Under the pieces are notes generated by a model that was given only the letters and a program-made list of their open reading frames with translations, did not search any database and was not told the DNA's origin. A DNA stretch of 64,000 nucleotides, from the NCBI GenBank assembly GCA_019448385.1, contig JAGTXO010000001.1, positions 1,426,001 to 1,490,000 on the forward strand, read 5' to 3'. The stretch comes from Diacronema lutheri. Lineage: Eukaryota; Haptophyta; Pavlovophyceae; Pavlovales; Pavlovaceae. The translations under genes and the position numbers were made by a program. Shown piece by piece: positions 48,370-57,843 of the stretch. The number at the start of each line of letters is the position of its first letter. The stretch's first letter is position 1.

Positions 48370-48760
48370 TTCGCGGGCGACGACTGGGCGGCGAGCCCGT
48401 TATTATTTTATCCCCATCAAAAAGTAGCTTCTGCGAATCGTCGTACCCGTCCGGCGCGCACGACGGTGTCGCCCGACGCGAGCGCGCCATCGCCCCCCAT
48501 CGCCCCGGAGTACCTGCGCAAGGCGCGCGCGCTTGACCGCGCGATGGCGCCCGTGCGTGGTGCGGTCGTGGGCGGCTTTAACGAGGACAGTCCCGGCTTC
48601 TACACACCTCTGCGGGCGCGGGGCGCAAAGTGCACTCGCATTTGGGCCTGAGCGCGGCGGCCGCCACGGCGACCGCGCGGCGCACAGACTGCACGGACTG
48701 CACGCTCCCATATATTTGGTGTATATTTGGTGTGAACACGCGTTTCGGAGTGTGCAATCG
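48370..48760. other. 391-bp intergenic stretch, possible small ORF
   Basis: It begins with an AT-rich patch at 48399-48427 that is probably the promoter of the minus-strand gene ending at 48369. On the plus strand 48470-48651 is open with good codon use (PEYLRKARALDRAMAPVRG, then VVGGFNEDSPGFYTPLRA, stop TGA). The only ATG, at 48544, would give 35 residues. It may be an exon of a small gene or chance. At 48712-48733 TATATTTGGTG is repeated twice in tandem. Confidence 0.3.
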
Positions 48761-51700
48761 TCACGTCCCGCCGCCGTCGCGCCTTGACTCGTTGCCGTCG
48801 GCCGGGTCGGCATCGGCGATGCCGTAGAAGCGTCCAAGCAGCTCTTCCCGCGGCTGCCGAAGAATTCTGAGCGGGTGGGCCTCGGTGTTGAAGACGTACT
48901 CCTCGAGGCGGATTGGGTCGGTCGGGTCGAAGAGCAGGAAGAAGTACTTCACTGTCTCCGCGAGCCAGAAGCTCTCCATCTTGTCCTCTTGCCGGCCGGT
49001 CGTGTCGAGGACATTTGGGATCGCAGCGTAGCCCGAGTCGGTGCGCGACCACTTTTCAAAGGCCTGCCACATGGCCCAGCCCATGTCGCGGTACTTGGGC
49101 TTGCGCGTGTAGTAATGCAGGTAGAAGATCGACTCGATTGCTTCGGGCCGCAGGATGTTGTACTTCGCGTTGCTCGGCACCTGGAAGTCGTTCTGCGCTC
49201 TCGCAAACTGCGCGTACTCAGGCGACAGCCCGGTGGGCTGGCGCGCGTACATTTGAAAGCACGTCTCGACAATGCCCTCCGCCACGGCGAGGTCGCGCTG
49301 GTCGTTTGGGCGCCCGTCTTGCGCGCCGAGCGCGAGCATGGCGCCGACAAAGCATGCGAGGTGATCCATCTTGTGCACGTACGCACGCCCGTTGTGCTCG
49401 GCAATGTACGGCAGGCGGTTCGGCGTGCTTTCGAAGAGGAGATAGCCGGTCATCCCGTCGACCGCGCGGTCGTACATGCGCCGGAGCCACGGCTCTCGCT
49501 TGCCCGTGTGCACCCATTGCTTCAAAAGGTATTCGTAGTAGGAGTCGCCGAGTGCACCGAGCGTAAGAACCGCGTTCGTGAATCGGCCCGTCTTGGGCGA
49601 CAGGTAGGTCGGCGCGAGGCCGTGTATGGAGGGCAGCGAGTGGAGCAGCTTCATCACGCGCATCGCCGCCGCCGCGTACTTGGGATCGCCCGTGTGCTGC
49701 GTGAGTGCCTTCAACTCGAGCTGGATCGTCCCGTACTCCGACAAAATCGCACTGCCGCCTGTCCACGAGGGGAACGTGCAACTGCCCGTGCGGAAGTTGA
49801 GCGCGGTGCACGGCAGGCCAGTGGGTGTGCTGCTGAACGCCTTGAGCAATACGTCCGCGAGCTCAGTCGCCTTGGTGAGGAAGACCCTGTCGTCCGACAA
49901 CTCGTACGCGGTGATGAGCCCTCCGAGAGATCGGATGACCGTCTCAAAGACGGACACGGGCGCCGAGAAGTCAAAGTGCAGGTGAGCTGCGATCCAATCG
50001 CGTGCCAGCGCAAAGTCCTCCTTGAAGCCCATACTGCGCAGCCGCAGGCGGCGTGAGGTGCGCTCAGGTGCGCGTGGAGCGCGTCTGCGCCCGCGCGCGG
50101 GGCGTGGCGCGGCAGCCGTGCGGGCGGCTGCGCGCGCGGCCGTGCGGGCACACATCCAAAGGCAGTCGAGCGAATCGATCATCGTGGCCGCCTGGTGCAG
50201 CCAGTTCTTGGACGAGTTGCTCCGCGGCTTGAGCTCGTCCTGACCCCACGCGTACTTTCTGTACCCTGCGCGCGGCGAGCATGCGAAGAAGAAGAGCTGA
50301 GCGCTCGGACGGCGGCGCGGCGCGGCAGGGTGCACCGCCGAGCGCCATGCGGGGCGAGCGCCGCGCGGCGTGCGAGGCGTGCTGATCGAGGCGGGCACGG
50401 TCACGCGCAAAATTCGGGCAGCGCACGCTCTTTGCCGCAGCCCATCGCGGCACTCTCGCACGCGCCGCGTGCGCCGGACCGGACCGCCAGCGCAGCCGCG
50501 CGCACCGCCCGCCCGCATGGCGCCGCGGCACAGCTGTGCGCGTGCGCGAAAGTCCATGGCCGATGGAAGCAGCCGACGGTCAGATAACAGGCGCCCATCC
50601 GTCTTGCACGCGCAACAAGCAGGGGGCGGCACGTGCTCGAAAGAGCAGCCGCGCCCTCCAACAACAGCGGTGCCACTCCAAGCAATCGCTCGCGTCCGCC
50701 TGCCCGCCCCACCTCATCGCGTTTGCTCCGCCCGCGCGTGCCGTGCCCCCTCCGCCGTACCCTCCCACCGCGCCCTCCCGCCCCGCACGACAGCAGCTGC
50801 GGCCACAACTGGACGCACCGTCCCACGAGTGCTTGAAACCCCTGCGCACGGCCTCTCTCCGCTCGAGCGCGAGCGCGTCGCTCGCCGCGCGCTCGGCTGC
50901 GGTGGGCAGCGGCGTGGGCTCTCGCACCAGGCTGACGCCCGTCAGCTGCAGCGTAAGCGCCGCCCTGATCGCCGCGGCCGCTGGCCGCGTGGAGGATGCG
51001 GCGGCGCTCGGCCGCACGTGCAGGTTGGCAAATGCCGACGCCGGCTTGCTGCGCGCGTCGACCGCGGGTGCGCACGGCGGGCAGCGCGCAAGGACGCGGG
51101 TGACGGCGCGCTGGGCACGGCATGCGAGGCGTGGGGCGGCAGCGCGCCGACAAGCGCAGGCCGGCGCCGGCCGCGGAAAGGGTGTCCCGGGGGGGGGGGG
51201 GGGTGGCAAGGGGGTCGTGCGCGCGCTCTAGAGAAGACGGCTCGCGGCGCGGCTTGACTCACGTGCTCGGCACCTTGCGCTGCGCGCTGTCAAACTGCTC
51301 GCGTATCAAGAGCGTGGCGCCGGGCGTCGCGCTCGCCACGCCCGGCAACGTGCACCCCGCGACGAGAGAGGCGATGTGCTGCGCGCCGAGAGCGCCCCTC
51401 CACACCGCCACCTCGTCCATCGCGCCGTGGAAGGCGTGCGTCTGGTCGGCGTGCAGCCCGATGTAGCCACTGCCTGCGTCCTGCGCGAGACGAGCGACGG
51501 CGACAGCCGCACGGCAGGCGCGGCGCGACCGCTGCCCGTGAGCGCTGCGCCGCACGCTCTGTTGGCGCGGCTGCCGCGCGCGCACCGCGGCTGCGGCCGC
51601 AGGGCGTCATCGCACCTGCTGCAGTCTTCGGACGACGGCGCTGCCATATTTGTGGTACCCGTGGCCAGGTCCGCGGTACCGCTCCTCCGTCGCTGCGGCG

Positions 51701-52473
51701 AGCGCGCCGTTGACGTAGAGCCTCGCGCTCATGTGCCCGCCCCCCCTGTCGGTCGGCTCGAACGACGCCGCAAGGTGCGTCCATGTCGCGAGCGGCACAG
51801 AGCCGTGCTCGGAGCCGAGCTCCTCGCAGCCCGAGAGGTCATTGCCCCACGAGAGCCACGCCTGCTGGCTCCGCGTCTCCCACTCGTTGACGAAGAGCGC
51901 GAAGCCATGGTGCGCGCGGCTCGGCTCGCAGCCCGCCGCCTTGTTGGCGAGCACGGTCTGTATCGAGCTCGCATCCGCGTTGACGTACACCCACGCCGAG
52001 ATGGTGAGCGCCTCGTGGTCGATGGTGCGACCGGCGAGTGCGCAGCTCGGCAGTGGGACCGCGTCGAGCGCCGTCACAAAGTAGGCCGCGTTGCCGCTCG
52101 CGGGCGCGCCGGCCGTGTAGTTGCAGTGCTCGGCTGGCCGCGCGTACGGCTCGGCGCCGAGCGCGCGCGGCTTGGGCGCGAGCAGCGCGGCGGCGATCAC
52201 CTCGACGCGGCTGCTGCGCACAGCTGCCTCAAGCTGCTCGTCGCTGCTCGTCGCAGTCGCGCGCCACCCGGCAATCAGCGCCGGCTGTCCGTCGTCGCCG
52301 TCGGCGGCGCCTGCCGCATCGGCTGCGGTCGCATGCGAGCGAAGCACGTGCGCAAACCACGTGCCGTACGCGACGAGAATGATGAACAACAAGATTGGAC
52401 CAACCCGGCGCACGCTCAGCGCCGAGCGCCGCGGCTTCCGCCCACCGAACGGCGGCAGGCCCACCGCTCTCAT
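48761..52473 (-). CDS. LamG-GH47 fusion: membrane-anchored class I alpha-mannosidase
   Basis: Minus-strand exons 52473-51616, 51480-51274, 51110-50819, 50265-50154 and 50033-48761 join in frame to 913 residues. A type II anchor (GPILLFIILVAYGTWFAHVL, 25-44) leads to a LamG/concanavalin-type domain at about 150-350 (ALTISAWVYVNADAS, LATWTHLAASFEP, FHGAMDEVAVWRGAL). GH47 follows from about 436: ERREAVRRGFKHSWDG|YRKY, SVFETVIRSLGGL with the catalytic acid, LGALGDSYYEYLLKQW, MDHLACFVGAMLALG, YNILRPEAIESIFYLHYY, DKMESFWLAETVKYFFLLF and the Ca-binding YVFNTEAHPL. GH47 enzymes trim alpha-1,2-mannose from N-glycans in ER or Golgi. The GH47 exon at 51110 has no Met of its own and continues the LamG frame in phase 0, which supports one gene. 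If unspliced, the LamG part would stop at 51259. Confidence 0.85.
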
Positions 52474-52564
52474 GCGGCAGGCCCAAAGGGCGGTGGCGGT
52501 GGCCCGCGCCGCGGGCGATTTAGCAAAGAACAATGGCGGTTGTGAACAATGGTGGCCACAAGGC

Positions 52565-52600
52565 CGTCAAGCGGCTAGCTGTCGTCAAGCGGCTAGCTGC
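52565..52600. repeat. 18-bp tandem duplication at a stop codon
   Basis: The unit CGTCAAGCGGCTAGCTGT occurs twice in a row with one mismatch. The second copy holds the last codons and TGA of the kinesin-like gene. The first copy repeats them just downstream. Confidence 0.85.
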
Positions 52601-53888
52601 TTGACCACTTGGCGTCTCAAGCTCCTGATCTCCTTCTGGTACGAGGCGATGTTGTCCGTCATGTACGCCTGCAGCTGTGCAAGCTGCTCCTCCGCACTGG
52701 CCGCACGCGACGCAAATCGGGCGCGCTCGCTCTGCGATGGGCAGTCGCACGCGGCGCGACGGGCGCGCGGCGCGTGGCGCGCAAGCGGTGAGCGCAGCGC
52801 GAGCGCGCACTCGCCCTGCATGCCGAGGTGGGCGACGAGCGCCACCTTGCGCGCGCGCGCACTTCGGCCTTCGAGAGCGCGGCCTCGAGCTCGCGCGCGC
52901 GAAGGACAGCCTCGGCGCCGGTCGCCGGCACCTTCACGCGCAGCTGGAGGAGCAGCGCCTCGTTCTCTCGGCGCAGGGCCGCGAGCGCCGCGGACTGTGC
53001 GGGCAGCGCACGTGCGCATCGCCGGGTGTCGCACGAGGCCGGTCGGAGGTGTCGCGCGCGCATGAGTCGCGCGCGCCGCAGCGCGGCAGGCCGCACGGCT
53101 GCCCACGGCGCAGGGGCGCAGCGCGCGGCCGCCATGGCAGAGCGCCGCGCGCGCGCGGTGCGGCGCGCACATGGTCGTTGGCCGCGCGCGTTTCGCGCGC
53201 GGCAAGGTCGCGCTGCTGCTCGAGGGAGCGCAAGTGCTCCATCAGGCCGTGCTGCGCCTCGAGCGAACGGCTGGCGACGGCCGGCAGGTCGGCTGCGCCG
53301 TCGGCCGCCGCGCTGCGCGCCGCAGCGCGGGCGCTCTCGAGCTCGCGGTGCATGCGCTCAAAGCGCGCGCCGAGCTCGGCTGCCGCGGCGCGGTAGGTCT
53401 GCTCCGCCTCGCGCAGCTGCTCGCGCATTGCGCGCGCCTGCGCCTCGGCGGCGGCGACCCGGCGCTCGGCCGCGTCGACGAGCGCGCGCGCGCCCTCCGC
53501 CTCGGCGCCGCGGTGGTTGGGCGCGGGCGCGCGGGCGCCGATCGCGAGCGCGCTCGGTGTCGGCAGCACCAGTGCGTCGGTCGGATGCTGCTGCGCGAGT
53601 GTCAGCCCGGCCTGGCGCAGCAGCCGGTCGTGCGCCGCCTGCAGCTGGTCGAGCTCGCGCGCGAGCGCGAGCGCGCGCTCCTGCGCGCGCGCCGCGTCGG
53701 CCTCGAGCGCGAGCTGTCTCTCCTCGTACGAGTGCAGGAGCATCGCGCCCAGCTGCTGCACACGCGCGCCGACGGCGCGCAGCTCGGCGGGCAGGTGCGC
53801 GTGCGCCCCCTCATCGCTCGTTCCGAGCGCGCTCTGCGCGCGCGCGGCGTGCGACGCTCGGAGCGACGGCTGCCCAGCGCGCCAGGCC

Positions 53889-53924
<36 letters not shown>

Positions 53925-56305
53925 ACCGCTTCGGCCGCGGCAGCCGCGCGCACGTCCGCATGGCGCGCGAGCTCGTCCATGTAGCCGCGCAGCCTCGCGG
54001 CGTACTCGTCGTGCTGTGCGCGTAGCCGCCGCCGCGCCTCGCCATGCTGCTCCATCAGCTCCACCTCGCGCACGCGCGCGTCCGTGAGCGCCGCAACGAC
54101 GAGCGCGCGCTCCTCGTGCGACACGTCGAGCGCGCCGATGGCTGCGCGCAGCTTGCGCGACGCGTCGTCCAGCGCGGCGCGCGCGCCGTCCGCGTCCGCG
54201 CGCGCCGCGTCCGCGCGCGCCTCCGCGTGCGCGCGCGCTGCGTCCGCCTCGGCGCGCGCCGCGCCGGCACGCACCGCGTCGGTGCGTGCGAGCGCAAGAT
54301 GCGCGTCGGCGCCGGCGGCGCCAAGCACCAGCTCGGACGCGCGAGCGGCGTTGGAGTGCGCGGCCCAGCGCTGCGCCTCGAGCGCGTCGCGCAGCTCGTC
54401 CGCCTGCGCACTCGCGCGCGCCAGCTCGCCGTCCGCGCCGCGCAGCTCGGCGGCAAGCGCCTCTGCCGCGTGGCGCGCCTCGTCGCGCGCGCGCTCGGCG
54501 GCGTCCGCCGCCTGCGCCGACGCGATCAGCTCAGCCTGTAGCGCGGCGAGGCGGTCCTGCGCGGCGTCCATCTCCTCCCCGCGCCTGAGCAGCGTCGAGC
54601 GGTACGCGACCACGTCCTCCTCGAGCTCGGACGCATCGGCGCGCGCGGCGCGCAGCGCGGCAGCCGAGGCGTCATGCAGCTCGGCGAGCTGCGCCGCGCG
54701 CGCCGACTCGGCGTCGGCGGTCGCCTCGGCGCGCGCAAGGCGCGCGCCAAGCTCAGCGGCCCTCTCGTCCGCGTCCGCGGCCTCGGCTTCGCGCTCCACC
54801 TTGAGGTCGAGCAGCGCCTGCCCGCGTCTCACGGATTCCTCTTCCGACGCAAGGAGGCGCGTCAGAGTCTCGCGTCGCTCAGCCTCGGCGGTGGCGAGCG
54901 TGTCCGCCTTGGCGGCCGCGTCAGCGAGCGCGCGGTCGCGCTCGTCCGTCAGCGCCGCCGCGCGCATCTCCGCGCGCAGCGCCTGCCCCTCGAGCTCGGA
55001 CTGACGGACCGCCGCGCGCGCCGCCTCCTCACTCGCGAGCGCGCCGCCCGCCGTCGCGGCGCCCGTCGCGGCGATTGTGGCCAGCTCGGCGCGCAGCGCG
55101 CTCGCCTCGGCGTGCAGCTGGCGGTGCAGCGCGCGCACCGCCGCGTCGTTGACGACCGGGTAGCAGCGGCCGGCACGCGCGCGCGCGCACAGCTGAAGCG
55201 ACGAGCGCGAGAGGATGGTAGAACCAGGCCGCACGCAGCACAGGATGAGCACGTGCGCGTTGCCGCCGAGCTGGCCGGCGAGCATTCGCGGCAGCGCGGC
55301 CGAGAACCCGTCGATTGGCACGCCGCCTTCCAGCCGCTCCGCCGCCGCGCCGAGCATCCGGCTTAACGCGACGACCGACGCGAACGACGCAGGCGGCTGG
55401 CGGAGCCGCAGCTCGTCGAGCGGCTCAGAAAGCGCCTCCCAGCCGCCGACGCGGCAGATGGTCAGGCGCGACCACAGCTCGTCCTCGCCCGCCACGTCCG
55501 ACGTGCCACCCTGCCCAGGCCGCGTACTCACGCTCGCTGCGCCACCGCCCGGCCGGCCGACGCCCACCGTGGCGTCGGGCCCGGACGATGGCGCAGGCGC
55601 CGGCTGGCGGAGCGTAAACGTGCACACGGTGGTGATCGAGCCCTCGTCGATCCCGTGCTCCGCCGCGAGCGCCTGCAACGCCACGAGCGAGCGCGCGTAC
55701 GCCGATAGCAGCTCGTCGAGCGAGGCCGCCTTGACGACACTTAGCCCCCGTGCGAGTGCGCCTGGCAGCGGCGCCTCGAGCGCGGACGACGGAGCGGGTT
55801 GCACGCGGCCGGTGAGCAGGTCGAACGGGCGTTCGTGGTACATGGCCGTGTGCTGCATCGCAATGCGCCACTCGGGTCCACCGTCCGCCCCGCCCGCACC
55901 CGCCGCGCTGAGCGGCGCGTTGGCGTCGCCGCCGGCGCCTGCGCACAGCTGACGGAGCGCAAGCTGCACGACGCCGGGCGGGAGCTCGGCGGTGGAGCCC
56001 TGCGGGAGACCAGGGCCGCTGAGCGTCATGCCCTTGCCCGAGCGCGCCTCGCCGACCGCGAGCAGCAGTGCGTGCCGCCCGGCGAGCACGTGGGCACACA
56101 GCGGCGCGACGGCGTGCGTGTGCACCTGCGCCGTCGGCACGTCGGACGGGAAGACCTGATCGAACTCGAATGAGCGCGTTTCGGGCGCAAGGCCGGCGCG
56201 GTGCATCACGAGCGCCACCTTGCTGCCCGTGGCGAACAGGTCGCTGCCCTCCGACCCGCCGCGGATTCGCACCACCGCCCTGATGGGCGCGGCCGCGGCG
56301 GCCAT
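52585..56305 (-). CDS. degenerate kinesin-like protein with long coiled coil
   Basis: Minus-strand exons 56305-53171, 52994-52863 and 52731-52585 join by phase-0 introns to 1,137 residues. The first 400 residues follow the kinesin motor fold: IRAVVRIRG, RSFEFDQVFPSDVPTAQV, the P-loop region, and near the end ASFASVVALSRML, IDGFSAALPRMLAGQLGGNAHVLILCCVRPGS. The nucleotide motifs are broken. The P-loop GQTGSGKT reads GEARSGKGMT (85-94, Gly for the magnesium-binding Thr), switch II DLAGSE reads RVGGWEAL, and no NxxSSRSH switch I is visible. Residues about 400-1137 are almost continuous Ala/Glu/Arg coiled coil. It probably dimerises and binds microtubules or cargo without normal ATPase stepping, like KIF26/VAB-8 types, though the family is undetermined. 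Confidence 0.82.
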
Positions 56306-56380
56306 CGGACACCTGCAACGGTCAAATCCGATTGAGCCGCGATCGACAGCGTGCTACGCGTCGGGCCGAGCAATTTCCCG

Positions 56381-57073
56381 TCAAACGCCCTGTTCGGTCA
56401 GGGCGCGCATCACCATCGCGATCATCTGCCGTTGCTGCTCGTCGTACTGCCAACGGTTGCAGAACGTGCCCCAAAAGTTCAGCCGCTCCTCGGTGACCGT
56501 CGAGCACGGCCCCTGACCCTCGCACACGGCGAGCACCGCGAGCATGTCCGCACGCGCGGGCTCGATGGTGGCGGAGCTGAGGAGGGCGGACGCGCGGCGG
56601 GCAGTGAGGCGCGAGCCCACCGCCGCGTCCTCGTCACCGTTGCGCAGGTGCGCCATCGAGGTCGCGGACGGCATCACGACGTTCATTACCATGAGCTCGC
56701 TGATCATGCCCTTGTTCTCGGCGCCGTTGAGCGCGTTGAGAAGCGCGGCGGGGGGTGAAGCACTGTCGGGCTTGGTGAGCGACGGATCCGTCAGATAGTT
56801 GACGAAGAAGCCGCGCACGCCGTCGCTCGTGCGAAAGAGCTCGCCGAGCAGCGGCGCAACGGCCGGGTCCTCGCGCTCGAGGCCTTGGCAGATGGGCTGA
56901 GCGATCGTCGCCACCACGTTGCGGAAGTCGACGCCCTGGCACTCCTCGAGGCTCGGGAGCGGAATGACCTCGTTCATGCGCGCGCGCGGCGCGCGTGAGG
57001 GAGCGCGAGTGGGAGGGGAGCGTCCGGAAAGGAGCGACGAGAAGGTCCCCACAAGGAGCACGGCCGCCACCAT
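56381..57073 (-). CDS. hypothetical protein with N-terminal signal segment
   Basis: I do not recognise this family. ATG 57073 gives 230 residues starting with a hydrophobic leader (MVAAVLLVGTFSSLLSG) and a Pro/Arg-rich stretch. ATG 56977 (MNEVIPLPSLEECQGVDF) would give a leaderless 198-residue form. The body is helical: FRNVVATIAQPICQGLERED, VAPLLGELFRTSDGVRGFF, ENKGMISELMVMNVVMPSA and LNFWGTFCNRWQYDEQQRQM. It looks like a conserved soluble domain, and the leader and fibrillin neighbour make a plastid location plausible. The divergent fibrillin gene starts 22 bp away. Confidence 0.65.
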   Translation of the reverse strand: MVAAVLLVGTFSSLLSGRSPPTRAPSRAPRARMNEVIPLPSLEECQGVDFRNVVATIAQPICQGLEREDPAVAPLLGELFRTSDGVRGFFVNYLTDPSLTKPDSASPPAALLNALNGAENKGMISELMVMNVVMPSATSMAHLRNGDEDAAVGSRLTARRASALLSSATIEPARADMLAVLAVCEGQGPCSTVTEERLNFWGTFCNRWQYDEQQRQMIAMVMRALTEQGV

Positions 57074-57095
57074 CGCGGGAAAAAAGACGCCAACA
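57074..57095. promoter_or_regulatory. 22-bp divergent intergenic region, orphan / fibrillin
   Basis: Twenty-two bp between opposed ATG codons (57073 and 57096), containing GGGAAAAAAGACGCC. Two proteins with signal-type leaders would be co-regulated. Confidence 0.45.
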
Positions 57096-57680
57096 ATGGG
57101 CCAAACCACCGTCGCCCTTGCGCTGCTGCTCGCGAGCCCTTCGTCGTGCAGCTCGCTCGCCGCGCGGAAAGCAAACCTGCTCGCCGCCTTGACGGACGCA
57201 AATCAAGGGCGCGTGCTCTCCAAGCGGCCGCAGGTCGACGCACTGATCGAGCTCGTTGAGGAGCTCAACCCTCAGCCGAGGCCGCTCGAGATGGCGCCCG
57301 AGAAGCTAAGCGCGCGCTGGCGGCTGGTGTACACGACAAGCAGCTCTATCCTCGGCATGCGCCGTCCGCGGCCCTTCCGCCCGCGCCCGCGCATCTTCCA
57401 GCACATCGACGTTGCGCGGCTTGAGGCCAAGAACGAGGAGTGGATCCTCGGCGGGCTGGTCAAGAACGCGGTGCGCGCGAAGCTCACGCCGCGCACTGAT
57501 GGCAGGACCGTCGACGTGGGCTTCACGCAGTTCAGAGTCGGGGGCATCCCTTTCAACGTGGGCCCGGGCCGCTTCAAGGGCGTGCTCGAGACGACGTTCC
57601 TCGATGACGAATTGCGCATTTCGAGGGGGGACAGGGGCAACCTGTTCGTCCTCGTCAGGGAGGGCCCGCCCGCCGTCTGA
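57096..57680 (+). CDS. plastid lipid-associated protein (PAP/fibrillin)
   Basis: This is a 194-residue intronless protein with a PAP/fibrillin domain over about 25-190. The pattern is a helix (RKANLLAALTDANQGRVL), VDALIELVEELNPQPRP, then the lipocalin-like barrel: LSARWRLVYTTSSSILGM, IFQHIDVARLEAKNEEW, VDVGFTQFRVGGIPFN and FKGVLETTFLDDELRISRG ending LFVLVREG. Fibrillins bind plastoglobule and thylakoid lipids, quinones and carotenoids and act in photo-oxidative stress. The start MGQTTVALALLLASPSSCSS is a signal peptide, as expected for ER-routed plastid import in secondary algae. It lies 22 bp from the divergent orphan gene. Confidence 0.88.
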   Translation: MGQTTVALALLLASPSSCSSLAARKANLLAALTDANQGRVLSKRPQVDALIELVEELNPQPRPLEMAPEKLSARWRLVYTTSSSILGMRRPRPFRPRPRIFQHIDVARLEAKNEEWILGGLVKNAVRAKLTPRTDGRTVDVGFTQFRVGGIPFNVGPGRFKGVLETTFLDDELRISRGDRGNLFVLVREGPPAV

Positions 57681-57774
57681 AGCCCAGACAACGGCTCAAG
57701 CTGAAAGTCGACGGGCGCCGGCCGACCCACCGGCACCAGTCGGTGCCCCTGTCAGCTTATTATCACTTGCGATT

Positions 57775-57780
57775 TTTAAA
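57775..57780 (+). promoter_or_regulatory. TTTAAA box upstream of F-box gene
   Basis: TTTAAA within GCGATTTTTAAATTTTGG, about 65 bp upstream of the ATG at 57844, in a short AT-rich island. Confidence 0.4.
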
Positions 57781-57843
57781 TTTTGGCCTACGGCGACGGC
57801 GAGGACCCGTCCGCACTTCGAACGTGAACCGGAGACTAGCTCG

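Noticed and set aside
50380-50557. Alternative first exon of GH47 starting at the ATG at 50557
   Set aside because: It can be spliced in frame but replaces the conserved ERREAVRRGFKHSWDG part of GH47, which the exon ending at 50819 supplies. It is kept only as a possible alternative start.
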